From positions 1,922,001 through 1,986,000 of the forward strand of contig CP075369.1 of NCBI GenBank assembly GCA_019454205.1: a stretch of 64,000 nucleotides of DNA, given 5' to 3'. The DNA is from Xanthobacteraceae bacterium. GTDB lineage: Bacteria; Pseudomonadota; Alphaproteobacteria; Rhizobiales; Xanthobacteraceae. Position 1 is the stretch's first letter; the number at the start of each line of letters is the position of its first letter. The translations under genes and the position numbers were made by a program. This document shows positions 51,300 through 60,548 of the stretch, piece by piece. Below the pieces are notes generated by a model. It did not search any database. It saw only the letters and a list, made by a program, of their open reading frames with translations, and was not told the origin of the DNA.

Positions 51300-54200
51300 A
51301 TGAAGAACCGTAAGTCCCAGGATCCGACCGAGGCGGCGCTCTCGGCGATCGAAGAGGCATTGAACATCGGCAAGGAAGCGCCGGAAGTTGCGCCGCCCGC
51401 GGCCTCGGGCCGCCGTGGCGAGCCGCAACCTGCCCCTGAGCGCAATGCCGGTGAAGAAGTTTTCGCGCCCCGTTCGCGTTCTACCCGCGAGCGCGTAAAG
51501 GCGCGCCCTGCCGCAAACGACGACCGTCCGTCGGTCGGGCAGATTCTTTCCGCACTCCACCGCAAGCCTTCGAGCATGCCGATCATTCTGGCGCTCGGCG
51601 CATCCATCGCATGGATCATCGGCGGCGGTGCATTGATCGCGACCCTGTTCCGAGACGCCAGCGGCGCGACCATGCGCCTGAGCGAAATCGCGGCGCAGCC
51701 CTCCTTCCTCGCCATCCTCGCGGCGATCCTGCTGCCCCCGATGGTGTTCATGCTGCTCGCGATGCTGACGCGCCGCGCGCAGGAAATGCGCCACATCTCC
51801 CGCGCGATGACGGAAGTCACGCTCCGCCTCGCCGAACCGGAAGGCGTCTCCACCGACGCGATTGTCAGCGTCGGTCAGGCGATCCGCCGCGAGGTCGCGG
51901 CCCTCGGCGACGGCATCGAGCGCGCGGTTGCCCGCGCCTCCGAACTGGAATCGATGGTCCGCTCCGAAGTCTCCACGCTGGAGCGTGCCTACGACGAGAA
52001 CGAAAACCGCGTGCGCGCGCTGGTGGACGAACTCCATACCGAACGCGACGCGATCATCCAGCATTCCGCGCGCCTGCGCGAAGCGATTGCGACCGCGAAC
52101 GAATCCTTCTCGTTCGACATTCAGAACGTTGCCGACCGTGTCGCTGGCGCGCTCGACAATGCGACCGGCCGCATCACCGATAACATCTCGCTGCGCGCTG
52201 AAGATGCCCGCAATACGCTGATGGCCGCGGGCGAAACCGTGGTGCAGACCTTTGCCGAACGCAGCGCCGAGGCGACCCTGCGCCTGACCGATGTCGGCGT
52301 CGAAATCGCTCGCGCAATTGCCGACCGGAACGAGAAGGTTTCGGAAACGCTGACCCAATCTGCCGCCGAAATGCATGCCCGTCTCGCCGACCGTGCTGCG
52401 GGCATCTCGCAAATGATCGCGGAAAGCGGCCAGACCTTCGAGAACACCGTCGGCAATCAGTTGCAGTCGCTGGTCGACACCGTGACCCAGCGCGGCAACG
52501 ACATCGCCGCGACGCTCGGCGCCGAATCCGCCGCGCTTGCCACCAAGTTCACCGAAGGCCTGCAGACCTTCGACACCACGGTGAAGGTGTTCGGCAACAA
52601 CGTACTCGCCGAAATGAAGGGCACCGTGGGCGCGATCGGCGAAGTCTCGCGCGACACCCTCGCCGCCTTCGACGAGCGGGTCAGCGCGAAGACTTCCGAG
52701 GTTTCCGACGCGGTAGACGCACGCATCGCGCGGATCGAGCAGACGCTCGATACCCGCATGAAGACGCTGAACGAAACGCTGTCCAACCGCACGATGGAAT
52801 TCGCCAAGGCGGTCACCGACGGCGCCGCGACCACCACGCAGACGGTAGACAAAACTATCGCCGGCATCGGCGAATACTTCGCCGGGAAGTCGCAGGAAAT
52901 CTCGACCGTGCTCTCAGAACGCACCGAGAAGATCGACGAAACGCTGGGCGGCCGCGCAACGCAGATCGCCGAAACGCTCGACGCCCGCGCCGCGCAGATC
53001 ACCGAAACGATGGATGCGCGCGTCGGCAAGTTCGAGGAAATGGTGGTCAATCGCCTCGAACATATCTCGAACACCATCGAGCAGAAGGGCGTTTCGGTCG
53101 CGGATCACCTCGTCCACCGCGTCGAACAGGTCACCGAACTGATGCGCAATCAGGCTGCATCGGTTGGCATGACCCTGAACGAACTCGCCGACGGCATCTC
53201 GAAGAATTTCGTCGAGCGCGTGAACAACATCACGGGCAGCCACGAAGTGCTGCGCAACGAAGTGCGCGACATCCTCAGCGAGATGGGCAACGTCCACTCG
53301 CTGCTGCAATCGACCATCGACACCGCCTCCTCCACGCTCGGCCCGATCGAGACGCGGGTGGCGGAGAAGGTGACCGCGTTCCACCAGACCCTGAACGACG
53401 CGATTTCCTCGACGCGTCAGACCTCGGAAAAGATGGACGCGCAGATCCGCGACCTGAATTCGTCGTCGAACGGCGTGCTCCGCGACGTCTCGAACCTGAC
53501 GCTCCGCTTCGAGGAGCAGGTACGGCTGATCGCGGCTTCCTCGGAAGCCCTCGCCACCGCGCATCGCGAGATCGACAGCGGCATCGACCAGCGCCGCAAC
53601 GCGATCGAGCAGATCACCGGCATCCTTGCGTCGCGTACCAGCGATCTGGAGGAGCGGCTCACCCGCTTCAACACGATGCTGCACGAGACCTTCACGCAGG
53701 CGCAGGGCAAGACCCAGGACATCGCCAAGCTGGTCGCGGAAAGCACCGCCGGCGCGACGCAGTCCATCGCGCGCCAGTACGAACTGATCCGCAACTCGTC
53801 GGAAGAAGAGCGCGAGCGCACCGCCGCCTCGCTGAAATCGACTTACAACGAGGCCACGGAATCGGTGAATGCGCTGTTCGCGGAGCAGAACCAGCGGTTC
53901 GTCGAAGCGGCACGTGACCTGCGCGAGATTTCCGACGACATCCAGCGCACGCTGGACACCACCCGCGAAGAAATCCGCCGCACCGTGTTCGAGCTTCCTG
54001 CCGAGACCAAGGAAAGCACCGCCGCGATGCGCCGCGTCGTCGCCGACCAGATCAAGGCGCTGGCCGAACTGAACGAGATCGTCGCGCGCCACGGCCGCGA
54101 GGTCGAAACGCCCGCTTCTTCCTACAGCTATCGCGAGGAAGAGATGGCCGCTGTTGGCGGCGCGCGTCCGATGCGCCAGATCGCCCCGCCGCGTCCCGCG

Positions 54201-54734
54201 CCGGTGCGCGAGGAACCGGCATACGAAGACGACCTGCCCCCGGCCCCGCCCGCACGTTCGCGGCAGGAACCGGCACGCGAGCGTCCGCGCGCCGCGCCGC
54301 CCGCGCGCCCCGCGGCTGACCGTGCCGCGCGTCTCAACGAAGCGCTGAACAAGCAGCCGCCGCGCGAGCGCGAACCGGAAGACGACGGCACCGCCATCGA
54401 GTCTCTGGATTCACTCTCCGCCGACATCGCACGGATGATCGACCATGAAGCCGCGGCCGAAGCATGGGATCGCCAGAAGCGCGGCGAGCGCGGCGTGTTC
54501 ACGCGACGCCTCTACACCAGCACTGGCCAGAAGGCTTTCGAGGACATCCGCCGCAAGTATCGCCGCAACGGCGAGTTCCGCGAGACGGTGGACCGCTACA
54601 TCGACGAGTTCGAGAAGCTGCTCGATCAGGTCTCCCGCGACGAGCGCGGACAGGCACTGACCCGCACCTACCTCACCTCGGAGACGGGCAAGGTCTATAC
54701 GCTCCTCGCCCACGCCGCCGGACGCCTCGGCTGA
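51300..54734 (+). CDS. Large membrane-anchored coiled-coil protein, GPR/TipN-like
   Basis: The product has 1144 residues. A Pro/Arg-rich cytoplasmic start leads to two membrane helices (about 95-117 and 133-157). About 780 residues of apolipoprotein-like helix follow, with repeats around T-L-D-A-R and I-T-E-T-M-D-A-R. A Pro-rich segment (about 960-1020) precedes a conserved C-terminal domain (about 1035-1144) with FTRRLYTSTGQKAFEDIRRK and the ending TGKVYTLLAHAAGRLG. This resembles the growth-pole-ring protein of Rhizobiales, a polar organiser. ATG 51300 has GGAGG about 12 nt upstream. Orthology to GPR is inferred. Confidence 0.82.
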   Translation: MKNRKSQDPTEAALSAIEEALNIGKEAPEVAPPAASGRRGEPQPAPERNAGEEVFAPRSRSTRERVKARPAANDDRPSVGQILSALHRKPSSMPIILALGASIAWIIGGGALIATLFRDASGATMRLSEIAAQPSFLAILAAILLPPMVFMLLAMLTRRAQEMRHISRAMTEVTLRLAEPEGVSTDAIVSVGQAIRREVAALGDGIERAVARASELESMVRSEVSTLERAYDENENRVRALVDELHTERDAIIQHSARLREAIATANESFSFDIQNVADRVAGALDNATGRITDNISLRAEDARNTLMAAGETVVQTFAERSAEATLRLTDVGVEIARAIADRNEKVSETLTQSAAEMHARLADRAAGISQMIAESGQTFENTVGNQLQSLVDTVTQRGNDIAATLGAESAALATKFTEGLQTFDTTVKVFGNNVLAEMKGTVGAIGEVSRDTLAAFDERVSAKTSEVSDAVDARIARIEQTLDTRMKTLNETLSNRTMEFAKAVTDGAATTTQTVDKTIAGIGEYFAGKSQEISTVLSERTEKIDETLGGRATQIAETLDARAAQITETMDARVGKFEEMVVNRLEHISNTIEQKGVSVADHLVHRVEQVTELMRNQAASVGMTLNELADGISKNFVERVNNITGSHEVLRNEVRDILSEMGNVHSLLQSTIDTASSTLGPIETRVAEKVTAFHQTLNDAISSTRQTSEKMDAQIRDLNSSSNGVLRDVSNLTLRFEEQVRLIAASSEALATAHREIDSGIDQRRNAIEQITGILASRTSDLEERLTRFNTMLHETFTQAQGKTQDIAKLVAESTAGATQSIARQYELIRNSSEEERERTAASLKSTYNEATESVNALFAEQNQRFVEAARDLREISDDIQRTLDTTREEIRRTVFELPAETKESTAAMRRVVADQIKALAELNEIVARHGREVETPASSYSYREEEMAAVGGARPMRQIAPPRPAPVREEPAYEDDLPPAPPARSRQEPARERPRAAPPARPAADRAARLNEALNKQPPREREPEDDGTAIESLDSLSADIARMIDHEAAAEAWDRQKRGERGVFTRRLYTSTGQKAFEDIRRKYRRNGEFRETVDRYIDEFEKLLDQVSRDERGQALTRTYLTSETGKVYTLLAHAAGRLG

Positions 54735-54754
54735 TCGCCGGCATCGCCGAAAAG

Positions 54755-54784
54755 AAAAAGCCCGCCATTCCGGCGGGCTTTTTT
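54755..54784. terminator. Bidirectional intrinsic terminator
   Basis: AAAAAGCCCGCC and GGCGGGCTTTTT form a 12-bp stem with a 5-nt loop between the coiled-coil gene and the convergent lipoprotein gene. Confidence 0.88.
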
Positions 54785-54812
54785 ATTCGGGTTCGTAGAA
54801 ATTGCCGGGCGA

Positions 54813-55460
54813 TTAAATCCGCCGCGAAGTCCACTTCACCATTTCAACGATCACCTGCGACAACGCCTGATCGAGCGCCAGCGTCACGTCGGAACCGCTT
54901 GTGCTATTCGCCTTCACCTTGGCGCCGAACACGGTACCTGCGGCGATGCGGCCGCCGCGGTTGTAGACGATCTTCACCGACATCTCGACGATGGCGGTGT
55001 TGTCTTCATACGCCCTCAGTCCGAACTGGCGGATGTCGATGACGAGCAGATAGTCAGCGTTCACGCGATCTTGCGTGCGGGCGACGGCGCGGATGCGGGT
55101 CGAGTTCTCGAAGGCCTGCACGATGCGCGCCTGCAAGAGTTTCGGCAGCCGGTCGAGCCATTGCGCGTCGGGCAGATAGGCGACCTCGCCCGGCTGCGGC
55201 GCGACCACGATCTTTTCGGTGTCGAGGATTTGCAGCGCGGTCGGCTGATCGACCGCCAGCAGGCCGCGCGCACGCGGCGGCAGCCGCCCGAAGTTGCGCG
55301 GGGCGGTCAGGTCGAAGGTCGGCGTCGGGTTGTTGCCGGTGCCGACCAGACTGCCCACGACGCCGCCACTGCACCCGCCGAGGGCGAACCCCAGCGAGAC
55401 GCAGAGCGCGATCCGCGCAGCGTTATCTCGAACCGACTTGAACAAACGCACCAGCCCCAT
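54813..55460 (-). CDS. ABC-type transport auxiliary lipoprotein (PqiC/LptE-like)
   Basis: The 215-residue product has a lipoprotein signal with LGGC (Cys near 29). The body (TFDLTAPRNFGR, YLPDAQWLDRLPKLLQARIV, ALDQALSQVIVEMVKW) matches the ABC-type transport auxiliary lipoprotein family. As last gene after mlaE-mlaF-mlaD, it is the likely outer-membrane-side component of a phospholipid-trafficking system. Confidence 0.9.
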   Translation of the reverse strand: MGLVRLFKSVRDNAARIALCVSLGFALGGCSGGVVGSLVGTGNNPTPTFDLTAPRNFGRLPPRARGLLAVDQPTALQILDTEKIVVAPQPGEVAYLPDAQWLDRLPKLLQARIVQAFENSTRIRAVARTQDRVNADYLLVIDIRQFGLRAYEDNTAIVEMSVKIVYNRGGRIAAGTVFGAKVKANSTSGSDVTLALDQALSQVIVEMVKWTSRRI

Positions 55461-55471
55461 GAACTTTGTTG

Positions 55472-56254
55472 TTAGCGATTATACTGCGGAACGGTTCCGC
55501 CGTTGTTAAAGAGAAATTGCCTCGGATTCCGTTCGATATTCCGGATCAGGCGGTCGATCTCGCTGACTGCGCGGCGCGCATCCGACGCCAGCTGGCGGTA
55601 TTCGTTGAGCGCCGGCCCGGTCTGGTTGTTCACGCTGTCCGCCAGCTTGCGGATCGCCTCGGCCGCGTTCTGCACTTCGGTCAGCGTCATGTCGCCCCTC
55701 TGCGCCAGAATGCGCGAGACTTCCGCGAGATTCGTCGTGATCTCATTGAAGCGCATTTCGTTCGCGGCGACCAAGTCGTTGAGGCGCGTCATCAACTGCG
55801 TCGCGGCGGTGAAGGCATCGGTGGTCTTGGCCGCGACGAGGCGCGGCAGCTTCTTGCCCTTATCCTTCTCGGCCATCTGCTCCATCAGCATCGGCGCGTT
55901 CGATGCGCCGCCCGTGAGCGCGATATTCGCGATGCCGGTGAGGCCCTGATATTCGAGCGAAACCTTGGTGTCGGTCCGGATCGGGGTGCTCTTGCGCACC
56001 TGAATGATGGCGATGACCGCCTGCGGATCGTTGAAGACGAGGCCGAGATTCTTCACGTCGCCGACGCGGATGCCATTGAAGTTCACGACCGCGCCCTGCC
56101 TTAAGCCGGAAACCGGACTCTCGAAATAGATCTCGTACTCGACCTGCTCTTCGCCGGTGCCGAGCCGCTGGAACCACCAGACGAACGCAAAAATGCCGAC
56201 GATCACGGCGAGCGTGAAAATGCCGATCGTCACATAGTTGGCGCGCGTTTCCAT
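55472..56254 (-). CDS. mlaD: MCE-family lipid-transport protein MlaD
   Basis: The 260-residue product has an N-terminal membrane helix (about 8-29), an MCE domain (about 38-115; YEIYFESPVSGLRQGAVVNF, GLTGIANIALTG) and a C-terminal helical tail ending in NNGGTVPQYNR. MCE proteins form a lipid-carrying ring in the periplasm. Length and position fit MlaD. Confidence 0.93.
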   Translation of the reverse strand: METRANYVTIGIFTLAVIVGIFAFVWWFQRLGTGEEQVEYEIYFESPVSGLRQGAVVNFNGIRVGDVKNLGLVFNDPQAVIAIIQVRKSTPIRTDTKVSLEYQGLTGIANIALTGGASNAPMLMEQMAEKDKGKKLPRLVAAKTTDAFTAATQLMTRLNDLVAANEMRFNEITTNLAEVSRILAQRGDMTLTEVQNAAEAIRKLADSVNNQTGPALNEYRQLASDARRAVSEIDRLIRNIERNPRQFLFNNGGTVPQYNR

Positions 56255-56264
56255 TTTCGCCCGT

Positions 56265-57089
56265 CTAGCCCTTCTTGCCGTTCATGCGGCTGGATGCCCG
56301 TTTCCCGTGGAAATAGGACTTCAACCAGGGGTGGTCCGATGCAAGCATGGCCTCAATGGGGCCTTCGGCAATAATCTTCCCGTCGGCCAGAGCCGCGACC
56401 CGATTACAGACCGTATGAAGGCTGTCGAGGTCGTGGGTTACCATGTAAACGGTCAGCCCCAAAGTCTGCTGGAGCGCGGCGATCAGTTCGTCGAAATCGC
56501 CCGCGGAAATGGGGTCCAAGCCTGAAGTCGGCTCGTCCAGAAACACGATTTCGGGGTCCAGCACGAGGGCGCGGGCTAGCGCCGCGCGCTTGATCATGCC
56601 GCCGGAAAGCTGGGACGGGTACTTGTCCACGACCGAGGCCGGGAGGCCCACCATTTCCAGCTTGGCGACCGCGATTTCGTCCATCAGCCGGTCGGACAGC
56701 TTCAGGTATTCGCGCAGCGGGAACTGGACATTCTGGCGCACCGTCAGCGAGGAAAATAGCGCGCCATGCTGGAACAGCACGCCCCAGCGCCGTTCGATGG
56801 CCTGACGCTGCTCCTCGCTGATCGCGTCGAGGTCCTGCCCGAACACCTCGATCATGCCGGACTGCTTCTGGACGAGACCGATAATGGTGCGCATCAGCAC
56901 GGACTTGCCGCCGCCCGACGCACCGACGAAGCCGAGAATTTCGCCGCGGTATACGTCGAGATCGAGACCCTTCAGTATCGGATTGTCGCCGAACGACACA
57001 TGCACGTCGCGCACGCGGATCACCGCCTCGCGGCCCGCCTTCACGTTGCGATTCTGCATGTTGCCGGTGACATGCGCGACATCCGCCAT
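56265..57089 (-). CDS. mlaF: ABC transporter ATP-binding protein MlaF
   Basis: From ATG 57089 the product has 274 residues. Walker A GASGGGKSVLM, Q-loop FQHGALFSSLTV, signature LSGGMIKRAALARAL, Walker B IVFLDEP and switch His MVTHDLDS are all present. The longer open frame to 58037 is only the shadow of mlaE. It starts 2 bp after the mlaE stop and ends 10 bp before mlaD. Confidence 0.94.
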   Translation of the reverse strand: MADVAHVTGNMQNRNVKAGREAVIRVRDVHVSFGDNPILKGLDLDVYRGEILGFVGASGGGKSVLMRTIIGLVQKQSGMIEVFGQDLDAISEEQRQAIERRWGVLFQHGALFSSLTVRQNVQFPLREYLKLSDRLMDEIAVAKLEMVGLPASVVDKYPSQLSGGMIKRAALARALVLDPEIVFLDEPTSGLDPISAGDFDELIAALQQTLGLTVYMVTHDLDSLHTVCNRVAALADGKIIAEGPIEAMLASDHPWLKSYFHGKRASSRMNGKKG

Positions 57090-57091
57090 GC

Positions 57092-58231
57092 TCACCACCC
57101 GATGCCTGCGAAGAACATCGCAAAGAAACCGTCGAGCACGATGACGAGGAAGATCGCCTTCACCACCGAAGCGGTGGTGTGCTCGCCGAGCGACTCCGCG
57201 CTGCCGCTGACGCGCAAGCCCTCCACGCAGGCGATCAGGCCGATGACGGCTGCCATGAACGGCGCCTTGATCATGCCGACCCAGAACGTCTGCCACGAAA
57301 TTGCGTCGCGCAGGCGTTCGAGGAAGATTTCCGGGCTGAACCCGCCGTAGAGTGCAGTCACCAGTCCGCCACCGAACAGCGCCGCCATGCTGCCGATGAA
57401 GGTAAGCAGCGGCAGCGCGACGATCAGCGCGACCATGCGCGGCAGGATCAGCACCTCGACCGGATCGCGGCCCATCACGCGCAGCGCGTCGATTTCCTCG
57501 CGCATCTTCATCGAGCCGAGTTCGGCGGTATAGGCGCTTCCCGAACGGCCCGCGAGCATGATCGAGGTGATCAGCACGCCGACTTCGCGCAAGACCAATA
57601 TGCCGACCATGTCGACCACGAAGGTTTCCGCACCGAACTTGCGGAAATGGAAAATGCCCTGCTGCGCGAGAATGCATCCGATCAGGAACTGGATCAGCAC
57701 GACGATGGGAATTGCGCGCAATCCCACGCGGTCGATCTGGTGCACGACCGACGTGAAGCGGAATGTCCACGGCCTCGCCGCAACCCGCAGGAAAGAAACC
57801 ACGACCACGCCGAGGAAGCGGATGAATTCCTTGGTGTCGCGGATAGTGGAAACGGTCGCCTCGCCAACGAAGCCGAGCGTATCGGTCACCGCGTCGTGCT
57901 CGTCTTCGTGGCCATCCTTCTTCCGGTTGGTCTGCTGCACTTCGTCGAGCAGGATTTTGTAACGCGGGTCCAGTCCGACGATTTCCGCCCGGCCACCTTG
58001 TTGCTCGATGTCGCGGCGCATCCGCTCCATCAGCCACGCGCCCGAAGTGTCGAGTTGCTCGATCCGGCTCGCGTCGATCGCGACGTTCTGCGCACGCGCC
58101 GCACCCGGCAGCGCCTTCTCGACGAGGCTTTCGGCTTCCGCCGCGCGCGTGGAAGTCCAGCGTCCGGCTGCCGCGAAGACGAGCCGGCCGGATTCTTCAA
58201 TGCGATCGAGCGATACCGCTTGCGCCGACAA
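57092..58231 (-). CDS. mlaE: MlaE-family permease with N-terminal STAS domain
   Basis: The 379-residue product has residues 1-100 as a STAS-like (MlaB-like) domain (VAIDASRIEQLDTSGAWLME). Residues about 130-379 form the MlaE permease with SIMLAGRSGSAYTAELGSMK and VSGSAESLGEHTTASVVKAI. The start is TTG 58231, as an in-frame stop lies directly upstream and GGAG sits 6 nt before it. Fusion replaces a separate mlaB gene. Confidence 0.93.
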   Translation of the reverse strand: MSAQAVSLDRIEESGRLVFAAAGRWTSTRAAEAESLVEKALPGAARAQNVAIDASRIEQLDTSGAWLMERMRRDIEQQGGRAEIVGLDPRYKILLDEVQQTNRKKDGHEDEHDAVTDTLGFVGEATVSTIRDTKEFIRFLGVVVVSFLRVAARPWTFRFTSVVHQIDRVGLRAIPIVVLIQFLIGCILAQQGIFHFRKFGAETFVVDMVGILVLREVGVLITSIMLAGRSGSAYTAELGSMKMREEIDALRVMGRDPVEVLILPRMVALIVALPLLTFIGSMAALFGGGLVTALYGGFSPEIFLERLRDAISWQTFWVGMIKAPFMAAVIGLIACVEGLRVSGSAESLGEHTTASVVKAIFLVIVLDGFFAMFFAGIGW

Positions 58232-58349
58232 TCGTTACTCCATGCGCAATGCCGCCCGCTTTCGGGGGCCGAAGTGGAGGCTTACAAGGTAACACATGGA
58301 AAGGGCTGGCGTTTCCGGCCCCGGTAAATCCACCCGGAAAGTGACATTT

Positions 58350-59330
58350 ATGCCGCGCCGCCTCGAGATCCGCGCCGAAAACTGGCCCATTGCGGGCCGT
58401 TTTGCCATCAGCCGCGGGGCCAAGACCGAGGCGGCCCTACTGGTGGCCGAAATCCACGATGGAACCGCCGTCGGCCGGGGCGAATGCGTGCCCTATGCCC
58501 GCTATGGCGAATCGCTTCCCCGCGTCATCGGCAGCCTGATGGGCATCCGCATGGGCATCGAGGATGGCCTGACCCGCGCGGAACTGGCCGAAGCGCTTTC
58601 TCCGGGCGCAGCACGGAACGCGCTCGATTGCGCGCTCTGGGATCTGGAAGCGAAGCTGGCCGGGAAGCCGGTCCATGTTCTCGCGGGCTTGCCCGAACCG
58701 AAGCCCGTCACCACCGCCTTCACGCTCAGCCTCGATACGCCGGAAGCGATGGCGGTTGCGGCGCATAGCGCGAAGCGCCCTGTGCTGAAGCTGAAACTCG
58801 GTGCGGGAGGCGACATCGAACGGCTGCGAGCGATCCGTGCCGCCGTACCCGATGCCGTGCTGATTGCCGACGCCAACGAAGGCTGGAACGAACAGAACAT
58901 CGAAGCGAATTTGCGCGCATGCGCCGAAGTAAACGTCGCGCTGGTGGAACAGCCCCTGCCCGCGGACAAGGATGAAATCCTGCGCACCATCCCGCGCCTC
59001 GTTCCCGTATGCGCGGATGAAAGTTTCCACGACCGCACCAGCTTCGATGCGGTTACCGGAAAATACGACGCGCTGAACATCAAGCTCGACAAGACCGGCG
59101 GCTTCACCGAAGCGCTATATGTCGCGAACGAAGCAGAGAAGCGCGGCTTCGCACTGATGCTCGGTTGCATGGTTTCCACTTCGCTTGCGATGGCGCCCGC
59201 GATGCTGCTCGCCGCGCGCGCGAAGTTCGTCGATCTCGATGGGCCGTTACTGCTGGAGCGCGACCGCACGCCATCGCTGCGCTACGAAGGCTCGCTGGTC
59301 TATCCGCCGTCACCGGAAGTCTGGGGCTGA
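58350..59330 (+). CDS. Dipeptide epimerase (L-Ala-D/L-Glu epimerase, enolase superfamily)
   Basis: The 326-residue product has the enolase-superfamily barrel with acid/base Lys in VLKLKLGAGGD, metal ligands in LIADANEGWNEQNIEANLRA, VEQPLPADKDE and VCADESFHD, and a second Lys in ALNIKLDKTGGFTEAL. The C-terminal LGCMVSTSLAMAPAMLLA matches L-Ala-D/L-Glu epimerases of peptidoglycan recycling. ATG 58350 is preferred; ATG 58296 is also in frame. Confidence 0.9.
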   Translation: MPRRLEIRAENWPIAGRFAISRGAKTEAALLVAEIHDGTAVGRGECVPYARYGESLPRVIGSLMGIRMGIEDGLTRAELAEALSPGAARNALDCALWDLEAKLAGKPVHVLAGLPEPKPVTTAFTLSLDTPEAMAVAAHSAKRPVLKLKLGAGGDIERLRAIRAAVPDAVLIADANEGWNEQNIEANLRACAEVNVALVEQPLPADKDEILRTIPRLVPVCADESFHDRTSFDAVTGKYDALNIKLDKTGGFTEALYVANEAEKRGFALMLGCMVSTSLAMAPAMLLAARAKFVDLDGPLLLERDRTPSLRYEGSLVYPPSPEVWG

Positions 59331-60475
59331 CGCAGCGCTGCCAGCGCAACGAAGCAACCGATCAGGGCCAGCACCGCCGATCCGAAATAAGCATAGGCGC
59401 CGAAGCGCGCATACATCGGTCCCGCCGCCAGCGTCGCCAGCAACATAGCAATGCTGATCGCCGTCGAAGTGAATGTCTGCGCGCGCCCCTGCGCGCCCGC
59501 GCCAGCACTCGTTCCCGCAATCGCCACCATGCCGAGATAGGTCGCGGCAAACGTGAAGGCGTGCAGCATCATCAGCGGAATGAGCAAAGCCTGCGGCGGA
59601 TCGAGCGCAGTCAGCCCGAAGCGGATCACCGAACTGACGCCGCCGATCAGGATGAGGCCGATGGCGGAAAAGCGCTTCAGCGCCGCCGTGCCGAAATAGA
59701 AAACCGCGACTTCCGCTGCGACGCCGACGCCCCACAGGAACCCGATCATCGTGGAGGAAATGCCCTGCGCGCCCCAGTGCACGGAAGCGAAGGTGTAGAG
59801 CAGCGCATGACTCGACTGCACGAAGGCGCAGGCGATCACCCCGGTCACCACGCGGGGGTGCAGCTTTGGAGCCGATGCGCGGTCCGCGAGGCTCGGCTGT
59901 TCGAGATGCGGCATCGAAATCACCGCGATGGCGTAGCCGGCGAGCGACGCTGCGATGAACCAGACCACCGACTGTACCGCGAGCACTTCCAGCGCCGCAC
60001 CGAGCGAGAGGTTCGCAACGATGAAGGCAATCGAACCCCAGAGCCGCGCGCGCCCGTAATCAATGCCGCGCTCGCGGGCGAGCCGCACCGCGAAAGCATC
60101 GGTCAGCGGAAACATCGGTCCCCAGAACACGGTCGAGAGCGCGACCAGCGCAATCAATGCGGTCTGACCGGGAAACAGCGCCATCGCCATGAAGGTGATG
60201 GCGGCGCAAGTGCCGAGCATCATCAGGAACCGCCGGGGCCGCCCGATCCGGTCGGACAGGATGCCGGCGACCGGGTTGGCTGCGAGCCGAACCCCCATCG
60301 GGATACCGATGATGAGACTGATCACCTCGGCAGACAGGCCCGCGCTTGCCAGAAACACGGGGAAGAACGGCAGATAGAAGCCGGGTCCGGTGAACAGCGC
60401 GCCATAGGCCAGCGCCAGCGAGACGGCCGCGCGGCCCTTGCCCGAAGACGTGGCAGAACCGTGGGAATCGGGCAA
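59300..60475 (-). CDS. MFS transporter (LacY/nucleoside-symporter-like)
   Basis: The 391-residue product has 12 predicted membrane helices and a loop 2-3 motif near GILSDRIGRPRRFLMMLG. The N-terminal FTGPGFYLPFFPVFLASAGL and the C-terminal GTSAGAGAQGRAQTFTSTAI resemble the MFS_1-like group. The last 31 bp overlap the convergent epimerase gene. Substrate unknown. Confidence 0.9.
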   Translation of the reverse strand: MPDSHGSATSSGKGRAAVSLALAYGALFTGPGFYLPFFPVFLASAGLSAEVISLIIGIPMGVRLAANPVAGILSDRIGRPRRFLMMLGTCAAITFMAMALFPGQTALIALVALSTVFWGPMFPLTDAFAVRLARERGIDYGRARLWGSIAFIVANLSLGAALEVLAVQSVVWFIAASLAGYAIAVISMPHLEQPSLADRASAPKLHPRVVTGVIACAFVQSSHALLYTFASVHWGAQGISSTMIGFLWGVGVAAEVAVFYFGTAALKRFSAIGLILIGGVSSVIRFGLTALDPPQALLIPLMMLHAFTFAATYLGMVAIAGTSAGAGAQGRAQTFTSTAISIAMLLATLAAGPMYARFGAYAYFGSAVLALIGCFVALAALRQPQTSGDGG

Positions 60476-60548
60476 AAGTCACCTTTCGTAAAAGATTCGC
60501 GGTTCATGCTCCCGCGCGCGACGCGCTTCTAGCCGATCCGGAACCGAA

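Noticed and set aside
56265..58037. 590-aa minus-strand frame.
   Set aside because: Only the part from 57089 (mlaF) is coding; the extension is the shadow of mlaE.
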